Position numbers and translations under genes: made by a program. This document shows positions 1 to 8,355 of a DNA stretch of 46,261 nucleotides, piece after piece. The stretch's first letter is position 1; each line of letters begins with the position of its first letter. Location: assembly GCA_016185205.1 (NCBI GenBank), contig JACPOA010000081.1:1-46261 (forward strand). The letters are read 5' to 3'. The DNA is from Hyphomicrobiales bacterium. GTDB lineage: Bacteria > Pseudomonadota > Alphaproteobacteria > Rhizobiales > Xanthobacteraceae. Under the pieces are notes generated by a model. That model made no database searches. It had not been told where the DNA came from and was given only the letters and a program-made list of their open reading frames with translations.

Positions 1-62
1 CGGCTCAATACATCCCGAAACTTCTGCATCCTGCGGTCCTGTAGCCACGTCGTCCGGTTCAT
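1..62 (-). CDS. ISNCY/IS1202-like transposase, N-terminal fragment (runs off window)
   Basis: On the minus strand an ATG at 62 opens a frame that runs off the left edge after about 20 codons. The peptide begins MNRTTWLQDRRMQKFRDVLS, which I recognise as the N-terminus typical of ISNCY-family (IS1202 group) transposases, whose next segment is a helix-turn-helix. The tandem repeats just upstream fit an IS end. Only this short stretch is visible, so the family call rests on one motif. Confidence 0.6.
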   Translation of the reverse strand, partial: MNRTTWLQDRRMQKFRDVLS

Positions 63-90
63 CGTCCCTGCTCCTGCGCAGGGCACAAAA

Positions 91-140
91 CCGGACAACT
101 CGTGTGCTACCTAACCCGGACAACTCGTGTGCTTACGACA
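91..140. mobile_element. Terminal region of the ISNCY-like element with a tandem repeat
   Basis: An 18-base unit, CCGGACAACTCGTGTGCT, occurs at 91-108 and again at 116-133, a period of 25 bases. It lies between the transposase start and the pssA leader. Read outward from the transposase, the end of the element is probably about 134-140. The repeated unit may be the transposase binding site. The other end of the element and any target duplication lie outside the window. Confidence 0.55.
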
Positions 141-192
141 GTCGGGTCCGCATGCCGTGGCGCGAAGGGCTGCAAGCGTCTATATTAAGCCC

Positions 193-1098
193 ATGGTCTT
201 TCCACCGTTCGATCCAGCCCCGCCGCGGTTCCGGTCTCGCCGTTTCAAGGCGATCCCGGTGCGCACGCTGCTGCCCAATCTGATCACGCTGCTGGCGCTC
301 TGCGCTGGCTTGACCGCGATCCGCCTGTCGATGGAGGGCAAGCTTGAGCTGGCGCTGGCAGCGATCGTGTTCGCGGGCGTGCTCGACGGCATCGACGGCC
401 GCATTGCGCGCATGCTCAAGGGCACCTCGCGCTTCGGCGCCGAGCTCGACAGCTTGGCCGACTTCGTCAATTTCGGCGTGGCGCCGGCGCTGATCCTGTA
501 TTTCTGGGGCCTGCACGAACTCAAATCGGCGGGTTGGATCGTGGCGCTGGTGTTTGCGATCTGCGCGGCTTTAAGGCTGGCGCGCTTCAACGTGATGATC
601 GACGATCCCAACAAACCGGCCTGGGCGGGCAATTTCTTCACCGGCATTCCGGCGCCGGCCGGCGCCATCACCGTGCTGCTGCCGATCTATCTTTACTTCC
701 TCGGCGTCTCCAACAATCTCGTCACGATATGGCTCACCTTCTTCTACACGCTGGCGATCGCCTTGCTGATGGTGTCGCGCCTGCCGGTGTTGTCCGGCAA
801 GCGCGTCGGCAAGCGCGTGTCGCCGGACATGGTGCTGCCGGTGTTCGTCGCGGTGGTGTTGTTCTTCGCGCTGCTGATCAGCTATCCGTGGCAAGTGCTC
901 AGCGTCGGCGTGCTGATCTATCTCTGCTGTCTGCCGTTCGGCTGGCTGTCCTACCGCGAATACCAGCGCAAGGATAAAGCGGCGGCCGCCGCCGCCATCG
1001 GGTCCGCCGTGGGACCGGTGAGCGATTCACCGCTCTCGCCCGATCACGCCGGCGTGGAACGGGACAACGATCCCGATCGCCCCGCGCGGCTGAACTAA
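193..1098 (+). CDS. pssA: CDP-diacylglycerol--serine O-phosphatidyltransferase
   Basis: Makes phosphatidylserine from CDP-diacylglycerol and serine in the inner membrane, the precursor of phosphatidylethanolamine. The 301-residue protein carries the complete CDP-alcohol phosphatidyltransferase signature: D68-G69-x2-A72-R73, then G82, D86 and D90. Around it are about seven hydrophobic segments, and the C-terminal tail is polar and Ala-rich. ATG 193 is chosen because the protein then begins just before a basic stretch and the first membrane helix; the reading frame is open further upstream. Its usual partner psd (phosphatidylserine decarboxylase) is not directly upstream. An IS end lies about 50 bases before the start, so the native promoter or operon link may have been replaced. 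Confidence 0.9.
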   Translation: MVFPPFDPAPPRFRSRRFKAIPVRTLLPNLITLLALCAGLTAIRLSMEGKLELALAAIVFAGVLDGIDGRIARMLKGTSRFGAELDSLADFVNFGVAPALILYFWGLHELKSAGWIVALVFAICAALRLARFNVMIDDPNKPAWAGNFFTGIPAPAGAITVLLPIYLYFLGVSNNLVTIWLTFFYTLAIALLMVSRLPVLSGKRVGKRVSPDMVLPVFVAVVLFFALLISYPWQVLSVGVLIYLCCLPFGWLSYREYQRKDKAAAAAAIGSAVGPVSDSPLSPDHAGVERDNDPDRPARLN

Positions 1099-1119
1099 GC
1101 GCCGGACCGCCAAACCGAC

Positions 1120-1638
1120 ATGCCGCGCGCTTTCGCCGTTCTGGCCGCCACCCACCGTCTTGATCGGCCGGTGGTCGACACCGTCATTCTCGACTATGCG
1201 CAACGCAGCGCGCAGAAAATCACGGTCACCGGTATCAAAGGCGGCATCGTCGAGATCGATCTGCATGAGCCCGCGCGTCTGCGCACCGACGATCTGCTGC
1301 TGCTCGACGACGGCAGTCTGGTGGAAGTGGTGGCGGCGCCCGAGCCGTTGATCGAGGCACGGATGGCAGACGTGGCTGGCCTGGCACGGCTGGCTTGGTA
1401 TCTCGGCGACCGCCACGTGCCGGTGCAACTGCTGGCGAACCGCATTCGCGCGCAGCGCGACCCCGCGCTTGAGGCTTTGCTGCAGTCGTTCGGCGCCAAA
1501 CTGACGATGATCGAAGCGCCCTTCGAACCGGAAGGCGGCGCCTATGCGTCATCGCATGCGCACGATCACGATCATGACCACGACCACGACCACGATCATG
1601 GCCGTGCGCACGGCTACAAGCATCACCACGATCACTGA
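1120..1638 (+). CDS. ureE: Urease accessory protein UreE, His-tailed
   Basis: Nickel metallochaperone of about 172 residues that delivers Ni to the urease activation complex. The C-terminal half carries the UreE core, with the family-typical segments WYLGDRHVPVQLL and APFEPEGGAYA. It is followed by a 30-residue tail in which almost every second residue is His (Asp-His repeats, ending HHHDH), a nickel-binding tail. The N-terminal domain (1-75) is the peptide-binding part. No urease structural genes or ureF, ureG or ureD are in the window, so the gene is solitary here. It starts 21 bases after pssA and overlaps the convergent GST gene by 7 bases. Confidence 0.85.
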   Translation: MPRAFAVLAATHRLDRPVVDTVILDYAQRSAQKITVTGIKGGIVEIDLHEPARLRTDDLLLLDDGSLVEVVAAPEPLIEARMADVAGLARLAWYLGDRHVPVQLLANRIRAQRDPALEALLQSFGAKLTMIEAPFEPEGGAYASSHAHDHDHDHDHDHDHGRAHGYKHHHDH

Positions 1639-2294
1639 TTGCGAAATCCGCGCGTGCCGAGCGGATAGCCGGGCATCAGTTCATACGGATGCTTCCATCC
1701 GGGCAGGGCCTTCATGCGCCCGAGCCAGGCGCCGATCGCCGGGTAGTCCTTGCCGATGTCGAAGCCGAACTCCTCGGCTGGGTAATAAAGGTAAGCGGCG
1801 AGCGAGATGTCGGCGATGGTCGGCCGCTCGCCTAACAGATAGGGCGACTTCTCCAGCCGCTTGTTGACGATGGCGAGGTTGCCGTCGATGCGCCCTTTCA
1901 GGAACGCCAGCACCGCCGGGTCGCCCGCCGGCTTGGCGAAAATCCTGAGAAACCGGTACGGCCCGAGAAAGCCATTGACCTTCTGATTGTCGAAGATGAT
2001 CCAGCGCAGCGCTTCCAGTTCTTCGTCCTCGCCCTGCGGCTTGAACTTGCCGCTGTGCTTGGCGAGATAAGTCAGGATCACGCCCGACTGCGTGAGCTTC
2101 TTGCCGCCGTGCACCAGCACCGGCACTTCGCCCATCTCGTTGACGTCGGTACGATAAGGGGCTTTGCGCTGCACGCCTTCGTCGAAGAAGTCGATCCACA
2201 CCGGCTCCCAATCGGCGCCGATCAGATTGAGCATCAGCGCGGCGCGATAACAATTGCCGGACTGCGCGAAGCAATAGAGCTGATAGTCGGACAT
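1632..2294 (-). CDS. Glutathione S-transferase family protein
   Basis: A 220-residue cytosolic GST. The N-terminal thioredoxin-like domain (about 1-80) starts YQLYCFAQSGNCYRA and contains the EVPVLVHGGKKLTQSGVILTYL segment, where the cis-Pro and the Ser that binds the glutathione glutamyl group are expected. The C-terminal domain is all helical, with the N-capping motif PTIADISLAAYL. The Ser/Cys after the first strand suggests a beta- or theta-like enzyme, but the substrate cannot be told. It is transcribed against ureE with a 7-base overlap of the 3' ends, and 8 bases separate it from the lipoprotein gene, so the two may be co-transcribed from 2686. Confidence 0.85.
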   Translation of the reverse strand: MSDYQLYCFAQSGNCYRAALMLNLIGADWEPVWIDFFDEGVQRKAPYRTDVNEMGEVPVLVHGGKKLTQSGVILTYLAKHSGKFKPQGEDEELEALRWIIFDNQKVNGFLGPYRFLRIFAKPAGDPAVLAFLKGRIDGNLAIVNKRLEKSPYLLGERPTIADISLAAYLYYPAEEFGFDIGKDYPAIGAWLGRMKALPGWKHPYELMPGYPLGTRGFRNQ

Positions 2295-2302
2295 GGGCGT
2301 TG

Positions 2303-2686
2303 CTACCCTGGAGGAGGAGTGGGACGTGTCAGCGTCACCGGCGTGCCGGCGGTGGATTGGCCTTCGAAGCGGCCGCCGGCATTGCTCAATTTCGCCAGCG
2401 GTTGGTTATTCTCATCATTGATCACCAGCGCGCCCTGGTCGAGGGCCCAGCGCCGGCTCATGAAGAATTTCTCCGGACAGCCGCCCTCCGGCGAGACCGT
2501 GCCGCCGCGCGCGCCCGGCGCTCCGGCGAAATTCATGCCGCAAACCGGCGCATGGGGCGCCGCCAGGATCCAGCGGCCGGCCATGCCGGTGTCCGGCGCC
2601 GCGGAGCCGCCGAGCGAGCTGCCGCCGGCACAGCCGGCGAGAGACAATGCGATGAGAATGCTCCCTGCGGCCCGGACCATGGTCAT
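2303..2686 (-). CDS. Lipoprotein with AprI/Inh-type protease inhibitor domain
   Basis: A 127-residue protein with a lipoprotein signal peptide: a basic start, a hydrophobic core and the lipobox LAGC, with the lipidated Cys at about residue 19. The rest (about 35-122) has the layout of the Inh/AprI metalloprotease-inhibitor beta barrel: GRWxLA near the start, two Cys (in APVCGM and GGCPEKF), and a repeated end with ALVINDENNQPLAKL and GGRFEGQ. Members of this family sit on the periplasmic side and block serralysin-type proteases or act as small structural lipoproteins. No protease gene is nearby. It lies just upstream of the GST gene on the same strand. Confidence 0.7.
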   Translation of the reverse strand: MTMVRAAGSILIALSLAGCAGGSSLGGSAAPDTGMAGRWILAAPHAPVCGMNFAGAPGARGGTVSPEGGCPEKFFMSRRWALDQGALVINDENNQPLAKLSNAGGRFEGQSTAGTPVTLTRPTPPPG

Positions 2687-2733
2687 TGCTAGAGCCGTAT
2701 CGCAGCAAATTGAATCAGGCTTCGGAACGCGAG

Positions 2734-4230
2734 CTACTTCATGGTGGGGATGACGAATTCGGCGCCTTCCTTGGTGCCGGTCGGCCAGCGCGCGGTGACG
2801 GTCTTGGTCTTGGTGTAGAAGCGCACCGAATCCGGCCCGTGCTGATTGAGATCGCCGAAGCCGGAGCGCTTCCAGCCGCCGAAGGTGTGATAGGCGAGCG
2901 GAACCGGAATGGCGAAGTTCACGCCCACCATGCCGACCTGCACGCGATTGACGAAATCGCGCGCGGCGTCGCCGTCACGGGTAAAGATGGCAACGCCGTT
3001 GCCGTATTCGTGCTCGGACGGCAGCCGCACCGCCTCCTCGTAGTCCTTGGCGCGCACCACCGAGAGCACAGGTCCGAAGATTTCCTCCTTGTAGATGCGC
3101 ATATGCGGCTTCACGTCATCGAACAGGCAGCCGCCCATGAAGTTGCCGTTCTCGTAGCCCTGCATCTTGAAGCCGCGGCCGTCGACCAGGAGCTTGGCGC
3201 CTTCCTTGACGCCGAGATCGACATAGTCCTTCACCTTGTTGAGATGCGCCTTGGTCACCATCGGGCCGTAGTCGGCCTGCGGGTCGCTGGACGGACCGAT
3301 CTTCAGGTTCTCCACCCGCGGGATCAGCTTTTCCACCAGGATGTCGGCGGTTTTCTTGCCGACCGGCACCGCCACCGAGATCGCCATGCAGCGCTCGCCG
3401 GCCGAGCCGTAGCCGGCGCCGATCAAGGCATCGACCGCCTGATCCATGTCGGCGTCCGGCATCACGATCATGTGGTTCTTGGCGCCGCCGAAGCACTGCA
3501 CGCGCTTTCCATTGGCGCAGCCGATGGAATAGATGTATTCCGCGATCGCCGAGGAGCCGACGAAGCCGATCGCCTTCACGCGGGCGTCGGTAAGCAGCGT
3601 GTCGACCGCTTCCTTGTCGCCGTTGACCACGTTGAGAATGCCGGCCGGCAGCCCGGCCTCCATGAACAGTTCGGCGATCCGCATCGGCACCGACGGGTCG
3701 CGCTCCGACGGCTTTAGGATGAAGGCATTGCCGCAGGCGATCGCGGGCGCGCACTTCCACAGCGGGATCATCGCCGGAAAATTGAACGGTGTGATGCCGG
3801 CGACGACGCCGAGCGCCTGGCGCGTGGAATAGATATCGATGCTGGGGCCGGCGCCCTCGGAGTATTCACCCTTCAGCAGATGCGGAATGCCGCAGGCGAA
3901 TTCCACCACCTCGAGGCCGCGCTGGATGTCGCCCTTGGCGTCCGGAAAGGTCTTGCCATGCTCGGACGACAAGAGCTTGGCCAGTTCGTCGTGCTCCTTC
4001 TGGATCAGTTCCAGGAACTTGAACATCACGCGCGCGCGCCGCTGCGGATTGGTGGCCGCCCAGGCCGGCTGCGCAGCTTCCGCATTGGCGATGGCGTGCT
4101 CGACCTCGGAATGCTTGGCGAGCGCGACTTTGGCCTGCACCTCTCCGGTATTGGGATCGAAGACATCGCCGAACCGCCCGGAGGACCCCTTAACGGCCTT
4201 GCCGCCGATGAAATGGCCGATTTCGCGCAT
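2734..4230 (-). CDS. mmsA: Methylmalonate-semialdehyde dehydrogenase (CoA-acylating)
   Basis: Oxidises malonate or methylmalonate semialdehyde to acetyl-CoA or propionyl-CoA with NAD and CoA, in valine and inositol catabolism. The 498-residue length is normal for the family. It has the aldehyde dehydrogenase fold with the oxyanion Asn in TPFNFP (N151), the NAD-binding FVGSS segment (about 223-227) and the catalytic Cys281 in SAGERCMAIS, the form typical of MmsA. The usual general-base Glu region of hydrolytic ALDHs is replaced by FGGAKNH, as expected for a CoA-acylating enzyme. No mmsB or iol genes adjoin it. It is divergent from the stator pair, with 244 bases between them. Confidence 0.92.
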   Translation of the reverse strand: MREIGHFIGGKAVKGSSGRFGDVFDPNTGEVQAKVALAKHSEVEHAIANAEAAQPAWAATNPQRRARVMFKFLELIQKEHDELAKLLSSEHGKTFPDAKGDIQRGLEVVEFACGIPHLLKGEYSEGAGPSIDIYSTRQALGVVAGITPFNFPAMIPLWKCAPAIACGNAFILKPSERDPSVPMRIAELFMEAGLPAGILNVVNGDKEAVDTLLTDARVKAIGFVGSSAIAEYIYSIGCANGKRVQCFGGAKNHMIVMPDADMDQAVDALIGAGYGSAGERCMAISVAVPVGKKTADILVEKLIPRVENLKIGPSSDPQADYGPMVTKAHLNKVKDYVDLGVKEGAKLLVDGRGFKMQGYENGNFMGGCLFDDVKPHMRIYKEEIFGPVLSVVRAKDYEEAVRLPSEHEYGNGVAIFTRDGDAARDFVNRVQVGMVGVNFAIPVPLAYHTFGGWKRSGFGDLNQHGPDSVRFYTKTKTVTARWPTGTKEGAEFVIPTMK

Positions 4231-4474
4231 GAGTCACTCTCCTTCGGTTTTTTGCGAGGCCCGGGACGGGGCTTCGGGGCTTGCCTGCCCATTTGCAGCG
4301 GTTTTCGCAGCTTTTTGGCAGCGGGTCACGGGGTTCGCTGGGCCCTGGCCGGCCGTTTTTCTTTCACGATCGGTTAGCCTTTACCGCTCCTTAACAGCGC
4401 CCGTCTAGGGTCGCCTGTAGCAGCGTCGGTTCGGGCCTGTGCGGCAATTCGTGCGCGTTGGTGGGGTTTAAGTC
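4231..4474. other. Divergent intergenic region mmsA / stator operon
   Basis: Short gap that must hold the promoters for mmsA (minus strand) and the stator operon (plus strand). It is T-rich around 4235-4370 relative to its neighbours. I could not pick out a convincing -35/-10 pair or operator. Confidence 0.4.
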
Positions 4475-5266
4475 ATGGATATTGCGACCGGTCTAGGCCT
4501 CGTGGCTGGAGCCGTCGTTCTCGTCTCCCTGATCATGATGGGCGGCGACCTGCGGATGTTCCTGGACACGCACGCCTTCATCGTCATTTTCGGCGGCTCC
4601 TTCGCCGCGACGCTGATCCGCTTCCCGCTTACCTCGATCTTTCACGGGTTGCCGCTGGGCGCCAAATTCGCCTTCTCGCTGCGCCGCATGAGCCAACGCG
4701 ACCTGGTCGACGAACTGGCGGGCTTGGCCGAAATCGCCCGCAAGTCCGGTCCGATCGGTCTGGAAAAAGTCGAGATCGAGGATCCGTTCCTTGCCAAAGG
4801 AATCCGCTTTGTCGCCGATGGCTATGACGGCAATTTCATTCGCGACAATCTTGAGCGTGACCGCGACAACTTCCTCACCCATCTCGACGAGGGCCAGAAG
4901 ATATATCGGGCGGTCGGCGACTGCGCTCCGGCCTTCGGCATGATCGGCACGTTGATCGGCATGGTGCAGATGTTCGCCAACATGACAGATCCGTCCAAGC
5001 TCGGTCCTTACATGGCGGTCGCGCTGCTGGCGACCTTCTACGGCGCGGCGGTGGCAAACCTGTTCTGTCTGCCGATCGCCGACAAGCTGCACCTTAAGCT
5101 GGTGGACGAGGAAATCAACCGCACGCTGATCATCGACGGTATATTGATGATCCGCGAGGCCAAGAGTCCGACCTTGGTGCGCGAAATGCTGCTCGCCTAT
5201 CTGCCTGAGAAGCATCGCCACAGCGAAGCCGACGAAGCAGAAGCGCCGGAGGCGGTGCCCGCTTAA
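4475..5266 (+). CDS. motA: Flagellar-type stator protein, MotA/PomA family
   Basis: Inner-membrane stator subunit that couples ion flow to rotor torque. The 263 residues show two N-terminal membrane helices (about 4-22 and 32-50), a large cytosolic loop rich in charged residues (70-145), and two further helices (about 148-170 and 180-200). The conserved Pro of helix 3 is P152, in the segment GDCAPAFGMIGTLIG. The start MDIATGLGLV and the overall pattern are closer to Vibrio PomA (sodium type) than to E. coli MotA. It lies 26 bases before the MotB/PomB gene. No other flagellar gene is in the window. Confidence 0.88.
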   Translation: MDIATGLGLVAGAVVLVSLIMMGGDLRMFLDTHAFIVIFGGSFAATLIRFPLTSIFHGLPLGAKFAFSLRRMSQRDLVDELAGLAEIARKSGPIGLEKVEIEDPFLAKGIRFVADGYDGNFIRDNLERDRDNFLTHLDEGQKIYRAVGDCAPAFGMIGTLIGMVQMFANMTDPSKLGPYMAVALLATFYGAAVANLFCLPIADKLHLKLVDEEINRTLIIDGILMIREAKSPTLVREMLLAYLPEKHRHSEADEAEAPEAVPA

Positions 5267-5292
5267 CCGGCGGCGCGTCGAGACGGCATCTC

Positions 5293-6120
5293 ATGGCAAG
5301 ACGCAAGGAAGCGGGCCACAGCGGCGGTCACGGCTGGTTCGTCACCTTCGCCGACCTGATGGGCCTGCTGGTGGCGTTCTTCGTGATGCTGGTCGCCTTT
5401 TCCACCCAGGACCAAGCCAAGCTGCAGGTGGTCGCCGGCTCCATGCGCGACGCCTTCGGCGTGCAGGATAAAGTGCGCTACTCCGGCATCATCGAGGTGC
5501 TGGGCCTGCCGACGCGGCCGAAGCTCAAGAACGCCGCTCATATCGATCCGTCCGAAGCGTCCGCCACGCCGGCGCCCGACGAAAATGATCGCCAGCGCAA
5601 CTACGGCGCGCGTTTCAAGGATGATCGCAAATTCGCGCTCGCCTCCGCTTCGCTGCGCCAGGCGTTGCAGGAGATGCCGGAGATCACCGAGGCCTCCAAG
5701 CACATCATGATCGAGGAGACCAAGCAGGGCCTCAACATCGAGATCGTCGACCAGGACGGCCGCTCGATGTTCGCCGACGGCGCCAAGGAACCCTATGAGC
5801 GCACCCGCAAGCTGATCCAGAAGATCGCGCCGGCGCTCAAGGCGATGCCGTACCGTCTATCAATTGTCGGGCATACCGCCTCGAGCAAGGTGCCGGCGAA
5901 GCCCGGTTACGGACCGTGGGAGCTTTCCGCCGACCGCGCCAACGCGGTGCGCGAAATCCTGGCCGGCGAGGGCCTGCCGAGCGGGAACGTCTTTATGGTG
6001 GCCGGGAAGTCCGACACCGATCCGCTGTTCCCCGACAATCCCTCGATGTCGCCGAACCGTCGCGTCACCATCACGCTGATGCGGGAAGAACCGCCGCTGC
6101 CGGCCGATTTCAACCCTTAA
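5293..6120 (+). CDS. motB: Stator protein with OmpA domain, MotB/PomB family
   Basis: Partner of the upstream stator subunit. One membrane helix (about 16-37) carries the ion-binding Asp21 in TFADLMGLL, the arrangement seen in PomB-like proteins. A plug and linker region follows, then a periplasmic OmpA-like peptidoglycan-binding domain (about 140-265) with the motifs [22 protein letters not shown] and [10 protein letters not shown]. The 275-residue length is usual. Ion specificity (H+ or Na+) cannot be decided from sequence alone. The gene is co-oriented with motA and probably forms a two-gene operon with it. Confidence 0.88.
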   Translation: MARRKEAGHSGGHGWFVTFADLMGLLVAFFVMLVAFSTQDQAKLQVVAGSMRDAFGVQDKVRYSGIIEVLGLPTRPKLKNAAHIDPSEASATPAPDENDRQRNYGARFKDDRKFALASASLRQALQEMPEITEASKHIMIEETKQGLNIEIVDQDGRSMFADGAKEPYERTRKLIQKIAPALKAMPYRLSIVGHTASSKVPAKPGYGPWELSADRANAVREILAGEGLPSGNVFMVAGKSDTDPLFPDNPSMSPNRRVTITLMREEPPLPADFNP

Positions 6121-6247
6121 AGCCAGAAATCTTTGCTTCCTATGGCTTGCTCATGCGTTATCCCCGCGCGGGAAACGCCGGTATTCCCACTGGCGGCGCA
6201 ATGTTATAACGCCTGTCCTGAAGCCATTGGCGGACCGAACAATCTCG

Positions 6248-8170
6248 ATGCGTGAAGGTGTCAACTCGACTGCGGCGTCCGCCGAGGCCAAGAGCGCGGC
6301 TGGCGGCCAGGAAGTGCCGCCGAGCCGTGTGGCTTTGGCGCTCGGCAGCGTCGGCGTCGTCTACGGCGACATCGGTACCAGCCCCCTCTACGCCTTCCGC
6401 GAGGCGGCGATGGCCGCCAGCCACAACCAGGCGGTCACCCGCGACACCGTGCTCGGGGTGCTCTCGCTCATCGTGTGGGCGCTGATCGTCACGGTGACCC
6501 TGAAATACGTGCTGATCCTGTTGCGTGCCGACAATAACGGGGAGGGCGGTACGCTCTCGCTCACCGCGCTCGCCACCCGCGCGCTCGGTCGCCGCACCCC
6601 ATTCATTTTCATTCTGGGCGTCATCGGCGCTTCGATGTTTCTCGGCGACAGCGTGATCACACCGGCGATCTCGGTGCTCTCCGCGGTCGAGGGACTAAAG
6701 CTCGCCAGCCCCGCCTTCGGCGACTATGTGGCGCCGCTCACAGTCTTTGTCCTGGTCGGTCTGTTCGCAGCACAGAGCCGTGGCACCGCCAAGGTGGCCG
6801 CGATGTTCGGACCCATCATGGTGGTGTGGTTCGTGTCGATCGCAATTGCCGGCGCGCTGCACATCGCCGACGATCCGCATGTCTTGCTGGCGATCAATCC
6901 GTTTTATGGCATAGCCTTCCTGGCCGATCACGGCACCATCGGCCTGGTCACCCTCGGTGCCGTATTCCTCGTGGTGACCGGCGGCGAGGCGCTCTATGCC
7001 GATCTCGGTCATTTCGGCCGTAAGCCGATCCAGACCGCCTGGCTATGCCTGGTGCTGCCGGCGCTGCTGATCAATTATTTCGGGCAAGGCGCCAAAGTGC
7101 TGGCCGATCCGGCCGCGATTGAAAATCCATTCTACCGCCTGGTGCCGGAAGCCTTGTTGCTGCCGATGGTCGTGCTGGCGACCGCCGCGACCGTGATCGC
7201 GAGTCAGGCGGTGATCACTGGCGCCTATTCGTTGGTGCATCAGGCGATCCAGCTCGGCCTGCTGCCGCGGCTCGCCATCCTGCACACCTCCGCCTCGCAT
7301 GTCGGGCAGATTTATATCCCGCGCGTGACTGTCGCCTTGCTGGTCGGCGTGTTGTTGCTGGTCGGCTTGTTCCGCACATCGAGCGCGCTCGCCTCCGCCT
7401 ATGGCATCGCGGTCGCCACCACCATGGTGGTGGACGGACTGCTCGCATTTTTCGTGATCTGGAAGCTATGGAAATGGCCACTCTGGAAAACGGCGCTGTT
7501 GATCGCACCGCTCGTGGTCGTCGACGTGACGTTCTTCTCCGCCAATTTCATGAAATTGTTTGAGGGCGCCTGGGCGCCGCTGCTGTTCGGCGCCACCATG
7601 GTGCTGCTGATCCTGACCTGGCGGCGCGGTTCCGCAATCCTGGTCAACAAGACCCGGCGCACCGAAGTACCAATTGAAACTCTGATCCGCAGTCTGGAAA
7701 AGAAGCCGCCGCATAGCGTGCCGGGCACGGCGGTGTTCCTCACCAGCGATCCGGAATTCGCGCCGACCGCGCTGCTGCACAATCTCAAGCACAACAAGGT
7801 GCTGCACGAGAACAACGTGGTCCTCACCATCGTCACCGCCGACACGCCGCGCGTGCCGGAGGAGGAGCGGGTGCAAATCACGCCGCTGTCGAAGTCTTTC
7901 TCGCGCGTGTCGCTGAAGTTTGGCTACATGGAGCAGCCCAACGTGCCGAAGGCGCTGGCGATCGCGCGCAAGCACGGCTGGCAATTCGACATCATGTCGA
8001 CGTCGTTCTTCCTGTCGCGGCGTTCGCTCAAGCCGTCGGCCACATCGGGCATGCCGTCCTGGCAGGATCACCTGTTCATCTGGCTGGCGCGCTCGGCCAG
8101 CGACGCCACCGACTTCTTCCAGATTCCGACCGGACGGGTGGTCGAGGTCGGCACCCAGGTGACCGTCTGA
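6248..8170 (+). CDS. kup: Kup/Trk-type low-affinity potassium transporter (copy 1)
   Basis: Proton-coupled K+ uptake permease of the KUP/HAK/KT family. It has about 12 membrane helices in the first two thirds and a cytosolic C-terminal domain. The family signature [17 protein letters not shown] is near the start, followed by [10 protein letters not shown] and [20 protein letters not shown] 6248 gives 640 residues; an in-frame TTG at 6227 would add seven. Neither has a strong ribosome binding site. The second copy lies 185 bases downstream and ends in the same 14 residues ([14 protein letters not shown] plus V). Confidence 0.92.
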   Translation: MREGVNSTAASAEAKSAAGGQEVPPSRVALALGSVGVVYGDIGTSPLYAFREAAMAASHNQAVTRDTVLGVLSLIVWALIVTVTLKYVLILLRADNNGEGGTLSLTALATRALGRRTPFIFILGVIGASMFLGDSVITPAISVLSAVEGLKLASPAFGDYVAPLTVFVLVGLFAAQSRGTAKVAAMFGPIMVVWFVSIAIAGALHIADDPHVLLAINPFYGIAFLADHGTIGLVTLGAVFLVVTGGEALYADLGHFGRKPIQTAWLCLVLPALLINYFGQGAKVLADPAAIENPFYRLVPEALLLPMVVLATAATVIASQAVITGAYSLVHQAIQLGLLPRLAILHTSASHVGQIYIPRVTVALLVGVLLLVGLFRTSSALASAYGIAVATTMVVDGLLAFFVIWKLWKWPLWKTALLIAPLVVVDVTFFSANFMKLFEGAWAPLLFGATMVLLILTWRRGSAILVNKTRRTEVPIETLIRSLEKKPPHSVPGTAVFLTSDPEFAPTALLHNLKHNKVLHENNVVLTIVTADTPRVPEEERVQITPLSKSFSRVSLKFGYMEQPNVPKALAIARKHGWQFDIMSTSFFLSRRSLKPSATSGMPSWQDHLFIWLARSASDATDFFQIPTGRVVEVGTQVTV

Positions 8171-8355
8171 TCCCAAAGCCGACCTGTGCCACCTAAACTA
8201 TTGATAATTAAAAGAAATCATCGAAATAGAGGTGCGTTTTTTGCATGGCTGGCTTAGCCGGTTTGCAGAAATAGCTATGCTGGCCGCAGGGTGACGGCGG
8301 TATAAGCCGCCTCCCATCGATTTATTGCATTGCAGCAAATCCAGGCCAGCCCTCC
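8171..8355. other. Intergenic region between the two kup genes
   Basis: This gap is AT-rich around 8195-8250 (ATTGATAATTAAAAGAAATC and following), unlike the GC-rich coding sequence, so it may carry a separate promoter for the second copy. I looked for a folded leader of the c-di-AMP riboswitch type, as found before some potassium transporter genes, and did not recognise one. Confidence 0.35.

Noticed and set aside
8171-8355. Possible c-di-AMP riboswitch before kup copy 2
   Set aside because: No conserved riboswitch elements could be seen in the sequence; an AT-rich promoter region is the simpler reading.
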